A DNA stretch of 40,724 nt from NCBI GenBank assembly GCA_008017145.1, contig SSGY01000055.1:1-40724 (forward strand). The letters run 5' to 3'. The position numbers were made by a program, and so were the translations under genes. The DNA is from Neisseriales bacterium (GTDB lineage: Bacteria > Pseudomonadota > Gammaproteobacteria > Burkholderiales > UBA11063). The notes beneath the pieces are model-generated. The model did not search any database and had not been told where the DNA came from. It saw only the letters and a list, made by a program, of their open reading frames with translations. This document shows positions 26,683-34,099 of the stretch, piece after piece (positions within the stretch are counted from its first letter, which is position 1; each line of letters opens with the position of its first letter).

Positions 26683-27267
26683 ATGAATGAAAAATGCTTT
26701 CTTAATGCTATTAGGATTAAGAATTTTAACTCTCAGCGCCATAAATCGGGTTTGTCCATAACTAAATTTTGTGAAAGAATCGGACTACAACATTCTAATA
26801 TGTCACCAATACTGAATGGCAATAAACCGTTTACCGATAAGTTAGCTGCTAAAATTGAAATAGCTTTAAATCTAGAAGCAACGATGCTGTCACAACCAAA
26901 TGATGGTGCACTTATCCGTGATTTTAATGGTCAGATATCTAATCTTTTTGATAATCAGTTATATAATTTCATTATCCAAAATAATTTAAATCCTAAAGAT
27001 ATTGTTATTGTATATTCAACAAGTAATGTATTATTTGATTTTAATTATGAGAACAGAATAGATAAAATCATTGTTGATACGGCAGATAATGAATTGGTAA
27101 ACAATAACTTATATCTTATTAAATTTAGGAGTTATAACTTTATTCGTAATTTTATTGATGGTTATTTCATTACTGCAGACACAGCATTATATGCGAACGT
27201 AGTTAGTGATGAGCTAGTTGAGGTTATTGGGCATGTGCGCTGTTATAGAACATTACAAGAATACTAA
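26683..27267 (+). CDS. XRE-type repressor with a degenerate S24-like C-terminal domain
   Basis: A 194-residue protein starting immediately after the previous stop. Residues 18-65 form an XRE helix-turn-helix (SITKFCERIGLQHSNMSPILNGNKPF). The C-terminal 110 residues resemble an S24 domain in outline (NELVNNNLYLIKFRS, ELVEVIGHVRCYR) but lack the SM.P motif, so they would not self-cleave. Together with the S24 protein without an HTH, it looks like a repressor and its partner encoded side by side. The HTH resembles the one encoded at 30117-30452. Confidence 0.65.
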   Translation: MNEKCFLNAIRIKNFNSQRHKSGLSITKFCERIGLQHSNMSPILNGNKPFTDKLAAKIEIALNLEATMLSQPNDGALIRDFNGQISNLFDNQLYNFIIQNNLNPKDIVIVYSTSNVLFDFNYENRIDKIIVDTADNELVNNNLYLIKFRSYNFIRNFIDGYFITADTALYANVVSDELVEVIGHVRCYRTLQEY

Positions 27268-27310
27268 GGATACGATAAGTTGGTTATCACACCAGTACGC
27301 CTAAAGAGAA

Positions 27311-27331
27311 AACCCACCAATTTGGCGGGTT
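27311..27331 (-). terminator. minus-strand intrinsic terminator, candidate end of an antisense RNA
   Basis: AACCCACCAA and TTGGCGGGTT pair in a 10-bp stem with one mismatch and a 1-nt centre. Read on the minus strand, the hairpin is followed by TTTTCTCTTT. It lies just upstream of the small-peptide promoter, where an antisense transcript from 27588 would end. Confidence 0.55.
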
Positions 27332-27337
27332 CAATTC

Positions 27338-27346
27338 TGCTATAAT
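27338..27346 (+). promoter_or_regulatory. extended -10 promoter of the small-peptide unit
   Basis: TGCTATAAT is a perfect extended -10. The predicted start is near 27353, giving a leader of about 80 nt with CGACCG/CGGTCG arms and a CTCTCC segment able to pair with the GGAG of the ribosome site. Confidence 0.6.
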
Positions 27347-27431
27347 CCTTATCTGACCTACGAGTTCCGACCGTCAATGATTGGACTCTGAGGCGGTCGT
27401 TACTCTCTCCAAGGCAGAGAAAGGAGAAGTA

Positions 27432-27539
27432 ATGAAACAGAAAAACAAAAAGTCTGAAGCGTTAATTATTGCTGTATGCTCTGCTGTAGCTGCGATGCTT
27501 AACTTTCTGACTAGCTTAATTCATATTTGGATTAAGTAG
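27432..27539 (+). CDS. 35-residue membrane peptide, candidate type I toxin
   Basis: The peptide has a basic start (MKQKNKKSEA), one hydrophobic helix (LIIAVCSAVAAMLNFLTSLI) and the end HIWIK. AAGGAG precedes the ATG by 5 bp. It is flanked by its own extended -10 promoter, a structured leader and a strong terminator, and a convergent extended -10 promoter lies just beyond that terminator. Length, charge pattern and layout resemble Ldr/Fst-type toxins that damage the membrane and are silenced by an antisense RNA. There is no sequence match I can name. Confidence 0.6.
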   Translation: MKQKNKKSEALIIAVCSAVAAMLNFLTSLIHIWIK

Positions 27540-27546
27540 CTTTTGT

Positions 27547-27570
27547 ACCGCTCATTTTGGGCGGTTTTTT
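27547..27570 (+). terminator. intrinsic terminator of the small-peptide unit
   Basis: ACCGCTC and GGGCGGT form a 7-bp stem with one T-G pair and an ATTTT loop, followed by six T. A textbook rho-independent terminator 8 bp after the peptide stop. Confidence 0.85.
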
Positions 27571-27587
27571 GCATTTCTATACTGGTA

Positions 27588-27596
27588 ATTATACCA
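27588..27596 (-). promoter_or_regulatory. convergent extended -10 promoter for an antisense RNA
   Basis: The minus strand reads TGGTATAAT, a perfect extended -10 inside the near-palindrome GGTAATTATACC. Transcription would start near 27581, run back through the terminator and peptide gene, and could stop at the minus-strand terminator at 27311-27331, fully antisense to the peptide mRNA. Confidence 0.5.
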
Positions 27597-28111
27597 TAAT
27601 AAAATCAGCTTTGAAAATTATTCATTTCATAGAGTTAGCACAGCCTTGCTACGTACGTGCCAAACTCACCTGTACACAGAACATTGCGGTATCGAGCCTT
27701 AATATTCTGGACTCTGTCACCTTCAACCACACCCACAAGCGTACAACCAGCCATTTCACTAAGTAAAACTAAGAACCATACAACCGTGTATTAGTTAAAT
27801 CCTTGCCCGTAACCGTGCATATTTCGCACTTGCTTTTTGTCACTACTTCATAGCCCATGATTGTTATATCATGGGCTATTTCGCTTCACGTGCCAAAATG
27901 CGTGCAGAATAACGGATTTTAAGAGTAGTAGTTGTATGGTTCAAGTTTTACTAATCCACAAATTTTGTTTTTAATTTTTTTTGGGACAAGCCACAAAATA
28001 AATTCAAAAAAAATTTGCTGGACTCAGGGTGATATGGCTGGTTGTGTGTTGTGGGTGTAGAGACAAAAACATCTCTGTAATCCTTAACACTACTTAGACG
28101 GAGCGTACATC
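27597..28111. other. gene-free stretch with one long hairpin
   Basis: No supportable gene; a 69-codon frame here lacks a ribosome site. At 27850-27879, ATAGCCCATGAT pairs perfectly with ATCATGGGCTAT around a 6-nt loop, followed by TTT. The last 150 bp are AT-rich with long A and T runs and probably hold the promoter of the methyltransferase gene. Confidence 0.5.
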
Positions 28112-29368
28112 ATGAACACTAACAACCAGTTTAACAATAAACCATTACCACCACACAAAGTACAGCAATTTATTGAAAATGTGCGAGTGCTCGATGAGTT
28201 GGCTAAACCAGTTAGCAATATTGAGATACTAAAATCTTACAAAGGTTTCGGCGGTTTAAAGCGTTGTTTTTGGGATAAAAACTTATACGGTCAATTAATG
28301 CGTGCAATTCGTGCCAATGTTGGCGTAGATAAAGAAAAAACTACACTGGAGAGCCTACGCAACACAAGCAGCAGCGCATACTATACACCGCAAGCAGTGA
28401 TTGATTTTATGTACCGATACTTAGAACAAGTATGTAATTTTAAAGGCGGTGATATTTTAGAGCCATCGTGCGGCAATGGTGCGTTTTTTGAATACATGCC
28501 TGAGCATATCAAAGCTAATAGCAAAATAACCGCTGTAGAATATGATACATTAACCGCAAAATTAGTTGGTACTCTTTATGCTGATATTGAGGTTATTAAC
28601 CAACCACTACAGGAAGTTAATTTTAGCAATAAAAAATATGACTTAATTATCGGTAATCCGCCATACTCAGCAGAGAAAGTAAACGATACCGCTATGGAGG
28701 ATATAAGCGGCTATACAATCCATAATTACTTTATAGCTAGAGCAGTGCGACTATTGAAAGATAACGGCTTATTAGCCTTTGTTATGCCGTCATTCTTTAT
28801 GGACAAACCCAAAGGGCATACACGCCACATTGTAGACAATGAAGCAGTGATTATTGATGTAGTACGGTTGCCTGATAATCTATTCGACCAAGCAACTGTA
28901 ACCGTGGACTTAGTTTTTATCCGCAAAACAGGTAAGAAAATCCACGACATAACCAACACAATGGAGCTAATGCAAGGCAACGCCAAAGATGAAATAAATC
29001 AATTTTGGGTTAAAAATCCAAATCGTGTACTCGGTGAGCTAAAGTTAAAATGGGTTGAGTGCTATAAAAACTATGTCCCAACTTGTCAAACGCAAAACAA
29101 AGAGCAAGCCCTCAAGTATTTAGCGGTATGTGACTTTAAGCAAGAAACAATTGAGAATTATAAAACGATAACCAGCAATAGCATAGCTATTAGCAGCAAC
29201 AACACGCAGCTACCCGAATCGCTATACCATATATTTTTAGAAGTTGAAAAAGAAGAAACGGCATTGCGTAATGATGTTAAGACTTTGATTGATAGGGTAA
29301 ATAATCTTGCAGATACTCGCAACAGATTATTTGACATCATCGCAAGGTTAGAAAATTTGGCAGCGTAA
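28112..29368 (+). CDS. N6-adenine DNA methyltransferase with YKGFGG segment
   Basis: Probable SAM-dependent adenine methyltransferase, 418 residues. Order: SYKGFGGL near residue 46, a motif that precedes methyltransferase domains of mobile-element anti-restriction proteins; AYYTPQAVIDFMY; SAM motif LEPSCGNGAFFEYMP near 121; catalytic NPPY in LIIGNPPYSAEK near 187; then a target-recognition-like part and a C-terminal coiled coil. No restriction enzyme gene is adjacent, so it is an orphan, probably protecting the element from host restriction or marking DNA. ACGGAG precedes the ATG. Confidence 0.82.
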   Translation: MNTNNQFNNKPLPPHKVQQFIENVRVLDELAKPVSNIEILKSYKGFGGLKRCFWDKNLYGQLMRAIRANVGVDKEKTTLESLRNTSSSAYYTPQAVIDFMYRYLEQVCNFKGGDILEPSCGNGAFFEYMPEHIKANSKITAVEYDTLTAKLVGTLYADIEVINQPLQEVNFSNKKYDLIIGNPPYSAEKVNDTAMEDISGYTIHNYFIARAVRLLKDNGLLAFVMPSFFMDKPKGHTRHIVDNEAVIIDVVRLPDNLFDQATVTVDLVFIRKTGKKIHDITNTMELMQGNAKDEINQFWVKNPNRVLGELKLKWVECYKNYVPTCQTQNKEQALKYLAVCDFKQETIENYKTITSNSIAISSNNTQLPESLYHIFLEVEKEETALRNDVKTLIDRVNNLADTRNRLFDIIARLENLAA

Positions 29369-29427
29369 GAGTCACTGTAAGAACTACAGATATGGTTATA
29401 ACTAAAAATCAGTTAAGGAGCAAAATT

Positions 29428-29733
29428 ATGAGTGAAGTTAATTTCATGAAGCAGCATAATGACAGAATTTATCTAATAAAAAATAATCGTAATATTATTG
29501 CTGGAACATGGTGCGAAGTAAAAGAGAACTATTTACCTTTTGGCAGTCATATCATTGACGAAATTTTAAACGAACTAATACCGCAAGGGCAATGCCACTT
29601 TACATATGAAGGAGATAGTTACCATTTAAGTAACAATCAAGAGCTTATGCGATACTACACAACAGTATTCAATAATGATGTTGAGATATTTGCTGATTAT
29701 TTTCGAAATATTGGATTTGTAAGGCTTAGTTAG
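29428..29733 (+). CDS. small soluble protein of unknown function
   Basis: A 101-residue product from MSEVNFMKQHNDRIYL. AAGGAG sits 7 bp before ATG 29428, which decides the start against an in-frame ATG further upstream. It has no signal or membrane segment. Family not recognised. It lies 59 bp after the methyltransferase gene and may belong to its operon. Confidence 0.6.
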   Translation: MSEVNFMKQHNDRIYLIKNNRNIIAGTWCEVKENYLPFGSHIIDEILNELIPQGQCHFTYEGDSYHLSNNQELMRYYTTVFNNDVEIFADYFRNIGFVRLS

Positions 29734-29767
29734 TCTAATTTTGACAATTAAAATGACGCACTAAATT

Positions 29768-29841
29768 ATAAAAGCCAGTCTCTCGACTGGCTCATGAAGT
29801 GTTACTTCGTCCCTGTGTTGCTTCCCAGCAGAGCACAGCCA
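29768..29841 (-). ncRNA. candidate small RNA of about 75 nt
   Basis: The minus strand has TTCACA (plus 29876-29871), a 17-nt spacer and TATAAT (plus 29853-29848), then three hairpins: CTGTG..CACAG with an inner GCT/AGC, GAAGT/ACTTC, and a terminator GCCAGTC-GAGA-GACTGGC followed by TTTTATAATTT. There is no real coding potential (only a 9-codon frame). Promoter quality and a clean terminator make this a well-supported independent RNA. Confidence 0.65.
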
Positions 29842-29847
29842 CTGGTG

Positions 29848-29876
29848 ATTATAGCTTAACAGAACCTATTTGTGAA
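29848..29876 (-). promoter_or_regulatory. promoter of the candidate small RNA
   Basis: -35 TTCACA and -10 TATAAT on the minus strand with the ideal 17-nt spacer. It points into a 75-bp gene-free unit that ends in an intrinsic terminator. Confidence 0.7.
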
Positions 29877-29968
29877 AATATTTCTTAATTTTTTAATCCT
29901 GCAGAGATTCATTGCCATCCTTACACTCACTAAGATTCTGGGACAATCTAAGCTAAGGGACATTTCTT

Positions 29969-30016
29969 TACTTTGGCAATAAATCCCGCGGTGGTGTGGC
30001 GGTGCGAAATCGCCAC
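29969..30016 (+). repeat. structured element B, copy 2
   Basis: TACTTTGGCAATAAATCC (29969-29986) repeats 16 of 18 bases of the copy at 16697. It is again followed by GGTGTGG and then a hairpin, here GTGGCG (29996-30001) with CGCCAC (30011-30016). Arms differ from copy 1 but pairing is kept. Confidence 0.6.
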
Positions 30017-30038
30017 TGAGTTAGTATATTTGTGAGGC

Positions 30039-30105
30039 GATTATTGATAGTAACCCTGACTTCATCTGCGAATGTCTGGTTAAGTCAGGGTTACTATCAA
30101 TAATC
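30039..30105. repeat. perfect 24-bp inverted repeat
   Basis: Positions 30039-30062 and 30082-30105 are exact reverse complements over 24 bp, separated by 19 bp. The inner part contains TAGTAACCC and GGGTTACTA. It lies 12 bp beyond the stop of the minus-strand XRE gene. There is no T-run on either side, so it is more than a simple terminator. Confidence 0.8.
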
Positions 30106-30116
30106 ATTAATTAAAA

Positions 30117-30452
30117 TTAAGTTATGATTCGTTTGATTTTGTCATGATTAATAATTATCTTGTTTTGCAAATCAATAATCTCTTTTAGTATTTCCTGATA
30201 TTTCATTAATTCTCTAAAATCTATAAAAATTTTTTCCGTTGTTTCGGGTCTATCTAAATCATATGCGTTTATTCCTAGTAGTTGCTCAACGCGCCTTGCT
30301 ACTTTATCCCCAAAAGGTCTTTCACCTCGTATGATTGCATAATATTGATTTACATTAACTTTATTATTTTTGGCAAATTTATTTATTGAGTTATCAAATA
30401 ATTTTTTTATATACAATAAAAAATTAGCCACTCTGATTTCATTTAATTCCAT
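30117..30452 (-). CDS. XRE-family transcriptional regulator
   Basis: A 111-residue protein. Residues 22-62 form a helix-turn-helix (INKFAKNNKVNVNQYYAIIRGERPF), followed by GDKVARRVEQLLGINAYDLDRPE and a coiled-coil tail. The PF.DK.A..IE..L pattern is shared with the XRE protein at 26683, so the two are probably related and may read similar operators. It is transcribed away from 30.5 kb, with inverted repeats in its upstream region. Confidence 0.72.
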   Translation of the reverse strand: MELNEIRVANFLLYIKKLFDNSINKFAKNNKVNVNQYYAIIRGERPFGDKVARRVEQLLGINAYDLDRPETTEKIFIDFRELMKYQEILKEIIDLQNKIIINHDKIKRIIT

Positions 30453-30474
30453 ATCTTCATACTTTATTTAAGAT

Positions 30475-30519
30475 TTTTACTTTGTAAAAGTTAATGGCTT
30501 GCTAATGCTGGGCATTAAC
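30475..30519 (-). promoter_or_regulatory. inverted repeats upstream of the XRE gene
   Basis: TTTTAC-TTT-GTAAAA (30475-30489) is a perfect palindrome with a 3-bp centre. GTTAATG (30490-30496) pairs with CATTAAC (30513-30519). They lie 23-67 bp upstream of the XRE start, a natural place for autoregulatory operators. Confidence 0.45.
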
Positions 30520-30544
30520 TATAGCATTATTTTACGCTATTTTA

Positions 30545-30869
30545 TACAATGCTTCATGTTTGTAATGTTTTTTGAATCCTTCAATAGTCTAACCTGTTTT
30601 ACTATGATGTTCATCGTATGCAAGTGGTAGAAATTATGTGTTGTACTATCTGTATCATCTGTATATTTTGCTCATTCCATCTCAGACCTGATTAAACTAA
30701 TAACAACTCTGTTAATTAAGACGCTCACGCGGTATTGCACCCTACGCCTATCGGCTGCGGAGTGCTAATGTTATCTGGCGTGTAATGGCTATCGCCATAG
30801 TGTAATTTTATATTTTTTCCCCACTGTAAGTATGGTAGCTGACTAAAACGATTATGATGTATTGGCTGT
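30545..30869. other. gene-free stretch
   Basis: No coding region can be supported. The only structure I see is a small hairpin ATGGC-TATC-GCCAT near 30787-30800. The stretch between about 30720 and 30790 is less AT-rich than its surroundings. Confidence 0.4.
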
Positions 30870-31066
30870 CAACTAATCAATGGTAAAGGCTTGCGCCCAA
30901 AGACAAAAATTTAACGCTTGGCACGAAATTAAGAAAAATAGCGGACTCGAAGAGATCCGTTATTTTTGTGCCTGCGCTTTAAAAACTTTTTAATGATTTT
31001 GACCCAAAGGGTGCCCCAAAATCAAAAAACTTTTTAATAATTTTTTGTTTTGCCATTGATTAGTTG
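30870..31066. ncRNA. 197-nt nested-stem element, candidate structured RNA or ssDNA site
   Basis: CAACTAATCAATGG (30870-30883) pairs perfectly with CCATTGATTAGTTG (31053-31066) and the stem continues inward with A-T pairs. Inside lie GGCAC/GTGCC (30920/30968), capping AAAAATAGCGGA (30934-30945) with TCCGTTATTTTT (30956-30967), and a third hairpin of the GACCC family at 30994-31024. It encodes no protein. A closing stem with inner hairpins recalls retron or origin RNAs, but there is no reverse transcriptase gene in the window. Confidence 0.55.
30994..31024. repeat. GACCC-core hairpin, copy 0
   Basis: Arms TGATTTT/AAAATCA enclose the core GACCCAAAGGGTGCCCC. Same core as three hairpins at 34987-35112 but with unrelated arms that still pair. 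Confidence 0.7.
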
Positions 31067-31088
31067 CAACCTGTAACATTCGCTAACT

Positions 31089-31200
31089 CGTACCTCGTAA
31101 GCGCCTGTAACAGGCAGCACAATACATCATTCAATCGGCGTCAGCCACCCACTGCGGGGGAAAAATATATAGTTAGGACAGCAATTCTAGCTGAGGTACG
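31089..31200. repeat. GC-rich inverted and direct repeats
   Basis: CGTACCTC (31089-31096) pairs with GAGGTACG (31193-31200). A small hairpin GCCTG-TAA-CAGGC lies at about 31103. Just downstream is a direct repeat GGCGCT-CGTT-GGCGCT near 31203. A similar AGCGCCTGT/ACAGGCGCT inverted repeat occurs at 34909-34935 beside the other GACCC hairpins. Confidence 0.5.
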
Positions 31201-31348
31201 GACGGCGCTCGTTGGCGCTTAGTAGAAAGTGGCTTGACTGAGGTTTTTAGTTCTTTTAACAAGTTGGATAAATTCAGGAATGATGCGAGATTAAACGGGG
31301 GCATACCGCTGATAATGAAAGTTTATATAACAATTTTAAGGTTCTAAA

Positions 31349-31507
31349 ATGAATAAAGCAGAAATTTTATTTAGTCTTGCTTTTGGCTCATCAAGTTTTG
31401 CAGTGCTTGGGGCATTTTGTGATGTTCTGAGTTCGAGCGAAGCCGTGGGAGTTTTGGGAGGTGTGGCGGTATTAGTACTACTGCCACAACTGAAAAAAAC
31501 TAATTAA
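31349..31507 (+). CDS. 52-residue membrane protein
   Basis: MNKAEILFSLAFGSSSF begins a product with two hydrophobic segments (about 5-24 and 33-46) and a basic end, LKKTN. AAGG lies 8 bp before the ATG. No family recognised. It stands 63 bp upstream of the J-domain gene. Confidence 0.5.
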   Translation: MNKAEILFSLAFGSSSFAVLGAFCDVLSSSEAVGVLGGVAVLVLLPQLKKTN

Positions 31508-31569
31508 CTAATGTATATATAAGGTTGCACCCGATAGGGTGCATTAGCTAATCAAGGAGAAATTATATC

Positions 31570-32082
31570 ATGGACAACAACAAACTACAAAACGCAATCG
31601 CGATTTTTGAACTAGCGAATGGGCAATATACGCTTAACGACATCAAGCAAGCATATAGAAAGCTTGCAAGTGCTAATCATCCCGACAAGGGCGGAAATAC
31701 CGAAACCATGCAGCTAATTAATACTGCTTTTGCAGAGCTTTGCAAGTTTTTTGAGTTAGGCAATACAACGTTAGACATTAACGAGGACGGTAACGAAGAA
31801 GCAAAACAATTTGATTTTGAGTTTATCGAAGCACTAAAGAAAATGCAAGGCGTAATTATCGAAGTTTGTGGGTACTGGGTATGGTTAACTGGTGACACTT
31901 ACACGCACCACGAAAAAATCAAGGCTTTAGGCTTTAAATTCTCAGGTGCGAAAAAAGCTTGGTACTGGTCACCAACTATCAACACTAGCACATACCGCCG
32001 AGGCAGTAAAAGCATGAAAGGTATCCGCAAGGAATACGGTAGCAGCATTATCAAGACTGAACAGCAAGCAGCGATTAATTAA
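31570..32082 (+). CDS. J-domain (DnaJ-like) protein
   Basis: A 170-residue protein. Residues 5-62 form a J domain with the HPD motif that stimulates DnaK (YRKLASANHPDKGG), but there is no Gly/Phe region or zinc finger. The C-terminal part (WVWLTGDTYTHHEKIKALGFKFSGAKKAWYW) is a small Trp-rich domain seen in J-domain proteins of phages and plasmids. Such proteins can recruit host DnaK to replication complexes. The gene ends in a strong terminator. Confidence 0.82.
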   Translation: MDNNKLQNAIAIFELANGQYTLNDIKQAYRKLASANHPDKGGNTETMQLINTAFAELCKFFELGNTTLDINEDGNEEAKQFDFEFIEALKKMQGVIIEVCGYWVWLTGDTYTHHEKIKALGFKFSGAKKAWYWSPTINTSTYRRGSKSMKGIRKEYGSSIIKTEQQAAIN

Positions 32083-32085
32083 TTT

Positions 32086-32114
32086 ATAGCGGGCAAAATG
32101 CCCGCTATTTTTTT
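32086..32114 (+). terminator. intrinsic terminator after the J-domain gene
   Basis: ATAGCGGGC and GCCCGCTAT pair perfectly around AAAAT, and seven T follow. The next gene's ATG is only 14 bp beyond, so most transcripts entering from upstream should stop before it. Confidence 0.9.
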
Positions 32115-32127
32115 AAGGTATAAAAGA

Positions 32128-33717
32128 ATGAACACAAATAAAATCGTAGAAACTCTAAAACAGCAAAATATGGATTTTGAGTTTTATCCGACTACTGATG
32201 AGATAATTAACGTTATTAAGGCTACTATGCCGGAGTATGGCGGTACTATCCTTGACATTGGGGCAGGGAATGGCGCAACGCTGCAAAAGCTTACTAGTGG
32301 GGAGTACTCGCACCGCTGGACACGCTACGCAATCGAGAAAAATCAGATGCTCAAAGCATTAATTAATACGGATACTTTGGTTATCGGTAGTGATTTTATG
32401 GAGAACAAGTTATTTGATAAAAAATTTGATGTAATTTTTTGTAATCCACCTTACTCTGAGTATGAATCTTGGGTTTTTAAAATTATAGCCGAAGCCAACG
32501 CCAAGCATATCTATTTACCAATTCCAGAACGTTGGGCGAACGTGCAAAAATTGCAGGATATTATTAAGCAGCGGGGCTATGTTGTTAGTTCACTGGGTCG
32601 TTTTGACTTTCTTAATGCGGAGCGTGCTGCGCGTTGTAAAGTTGAGGTAATACACTTGACAGCACAAGATTATAAAATGAAGGATTTTTTTGATGTTGAA
32701 TTAGAAAAGTTCTTTAAATTTAACGAGCCTGAAAATGAGCATAGTTTTACATTTAAAGAGCGGATGGACGAAAAAAAACAAGCGTTTACCGAATCGATTA
32801 ACAACCGGAAGCTGGTTTGTGGTGGTGACTATGTTCAGGCTATTACTGCTCTATATCACGAAGAAGAAGGGCGCATATATGACACGCTGCGCGGACTTAG
32901 TGAGATTGATAATTCCTTGCTTGAGGCACTTAATATTGAGTTAGATAAAATCAAAACTTTTGTTAAGAATAAATTGCGAGGGCTAAGTTCTAAATATTGG
33001 CACGAAGTTATAACCAAACTGCAACCAATTGCCAAACGGTTAACAGAACGCAATCAAAAAGCATTGTTTAATGCGGTTACTGATGCAAATATGAGCTTCA
33101 ATGCTGCCAATATATATAATGTTATCGAGTGGGCGATTAAAACTGCGTCACAAGCGATTGAGCAGCAAGTGTTAGATGTTTATAATGAGCTGATTAGCGA
33201 AGCTAATTGCACTAAGTATAAGTCTAATCAGACTATTTTTGTGGGTAATAACTTTGAAACTAAAACACCAAGCAAGCTAAATTTGCGGCTTGTAGTTGAG
33301 CGCCACGGTGGAGTAGTTTACCACCAATGGCGGAATCCCTCTCAAGAATTAAGCGAGCGCGGACACGCTTTTTTAGCTGATTTGTTCGTTATTGCAAATA
33401 ATTTGGGCTTTGAGGTTGACAGTCGAGAAAGTTATTCTCGGCATTGGCAATCTGGGGTAGGGCAGGAATTTTCAGCGGTGCGAAATGGTAAGGAGGTGGT
33501 ATTAATGACAGTTAGAGCATTTTATAACGGCAATTTGCATATTAAATTGAATAAGGAATTTAATCACAAGTTAAACGTTATCAAAGGCAAGCATGAGGGC
33601 TGGATTCATTCGGTTGATGATGTTGTTAATGAGTTTGAGGTTAGCGAGAAAGAAGCCAAACAGCTTTTTGAAGAATTACCTAAAATTACGGTGAGTGTTG
33701 CAGGATTATTGAATTAA
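32128..33717 (+). CDS. SAM-dependent DNA methyltransferase with DUF4942-like C-terminus
   Basis: A 529-residue protein. SAM motif ILDIGAGNGATLQKL near residue 43 and catalytic NPPY in VIFCNPPYSEYE near residue 107 point to an adenine-N6 methyltransferase. Residues from about 245 resemble the DUF4942 domain common in such proteins on integrative elements. ATG 32128 is chosen because an upstream in-frame start lies inside the terminator hairpin and TAAGG precedes 32128. This is the second orphan methyltransferase of the element and is unlike the one at 28112. Confidence 0.8.
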   Translation: MNTNKIVETLKQQNMDFEFYPTTDEIINVIKATMPEYGGTILDIGAGNGATLQKLTSGEYSHRWTRYAIEKNQMLKALINTDTLVIGSDFMENKLFDKKFDVIFCNPPYSEYESWVFKIIAEANAKHIYLPIPERWANVQKLQDIIKQRGYVVSSLGRFDFLNAERAARCKVEVIHLTAQDYKMKDFFDVELEKFFKFNEPENEHSFTFKERMDEKKQAFTESINNRKLVCGGDYVQAITALYHEEEGRIYDTLRGLSEIDNSLLEALNIELDKIKTFVKNKLRGLSSKYWHEVITKLQPIAKRLTERNQKALFNAVTDANMSFNAANIYNVIEWAIKTASQAIEQQVLDVYNELISEANCTKYKSNQTIFVGNNFETKTPSKLNLRLVVERHGGVVYHQWRNPSQELSERGHAFLADLFVIANNLGFEVDSRESYSRHWQSGVGQEFSAVRNGKEVVLMTVRAFYNGNLHIKLNKEFNHKLNVIKGKHEGWIHSVDDVVNEFEVSEKEAKQLFEELPKITVSVAGLLN

Positions 33718-33780
33718 GTGTATTAGTTTGGATTTAATCTGACAATTCTTAATAATATAAGTGACTATTTACCCAAGGCG

Positions 33781-33814
33781 CGAATTATCAAACCATCGAG
33801 GTTCTGATAATTCG
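33781..33814. terminator. long hairpin after the methyltransferase gene
   Basis: CGAATTATCA-AACC pairs with GGTT-(C)-TGATAATTCG around ATCGA: a 14-bp stem with one bulged C. It is 63 bp past the stop and followed by TTACCATATTTTATTTT, so it is a plausible terminator. Confidence 0.6.
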
Positions 33815-33889
33815 TTACCATATTTTATTTTATACTTGAGAAAATTGTATGATGAAATTCTTTCAAAAATTTAATTAGATCGCTTAGTT

Positions 33890-34075
33890 AGTCATGAAAA
33901 TACACTAAAATGTTAAATTATTTGTGCAAATCATTTGTAGATTTTTAATACATTTATAAAACATATATTAATAAAATATACATGTTAATCAATGTGTTAA
34001 TCTGTAAGTATTAAGTTAAAATGATTTGTAGTAATTATTGACATGTATAAATTGTAAGTTGACAGACCAATGTGA
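33890..34075. other. very AT-rich gene-free stretch
   Basis: No gene seen. Contains two TTGACA boxes (34038-34043 and 34059-34064); the second lies 14 bp before the extended -10 at 34079. Otherwise I see only AT-rich sequence. Confidence 0.4.
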
Positions 34076-34084
34076 TGATATAAT
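34076..34084 (+). promoter_or_regulatory. convergent extended -10 promoter for an antisense RNA
   Basis: TGATATAAT is a perfect extended -10 on the plus strand, with a TTGACA box upstream at short spacing. The predicted start, near 34091, is right beside the terminator of the minus-strand peptide gene, so the RNA would be antisense to its 3' end and body. Confidence 0.5.
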
Positions 34085-34099
34085 AACCGCTATAAAAAG

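Noticed and set aside
27557..27766. 69-codon open frame after the small-peptide terminator
   Set aside because: No ribosome site, starts over the convergent antisense promoter region, and its composition looks random.
30870..31066. Retron
   Set aside because: The nested stems resemble a retron RNA, but no reverse transcriptase gene occurs anywhere in the window.
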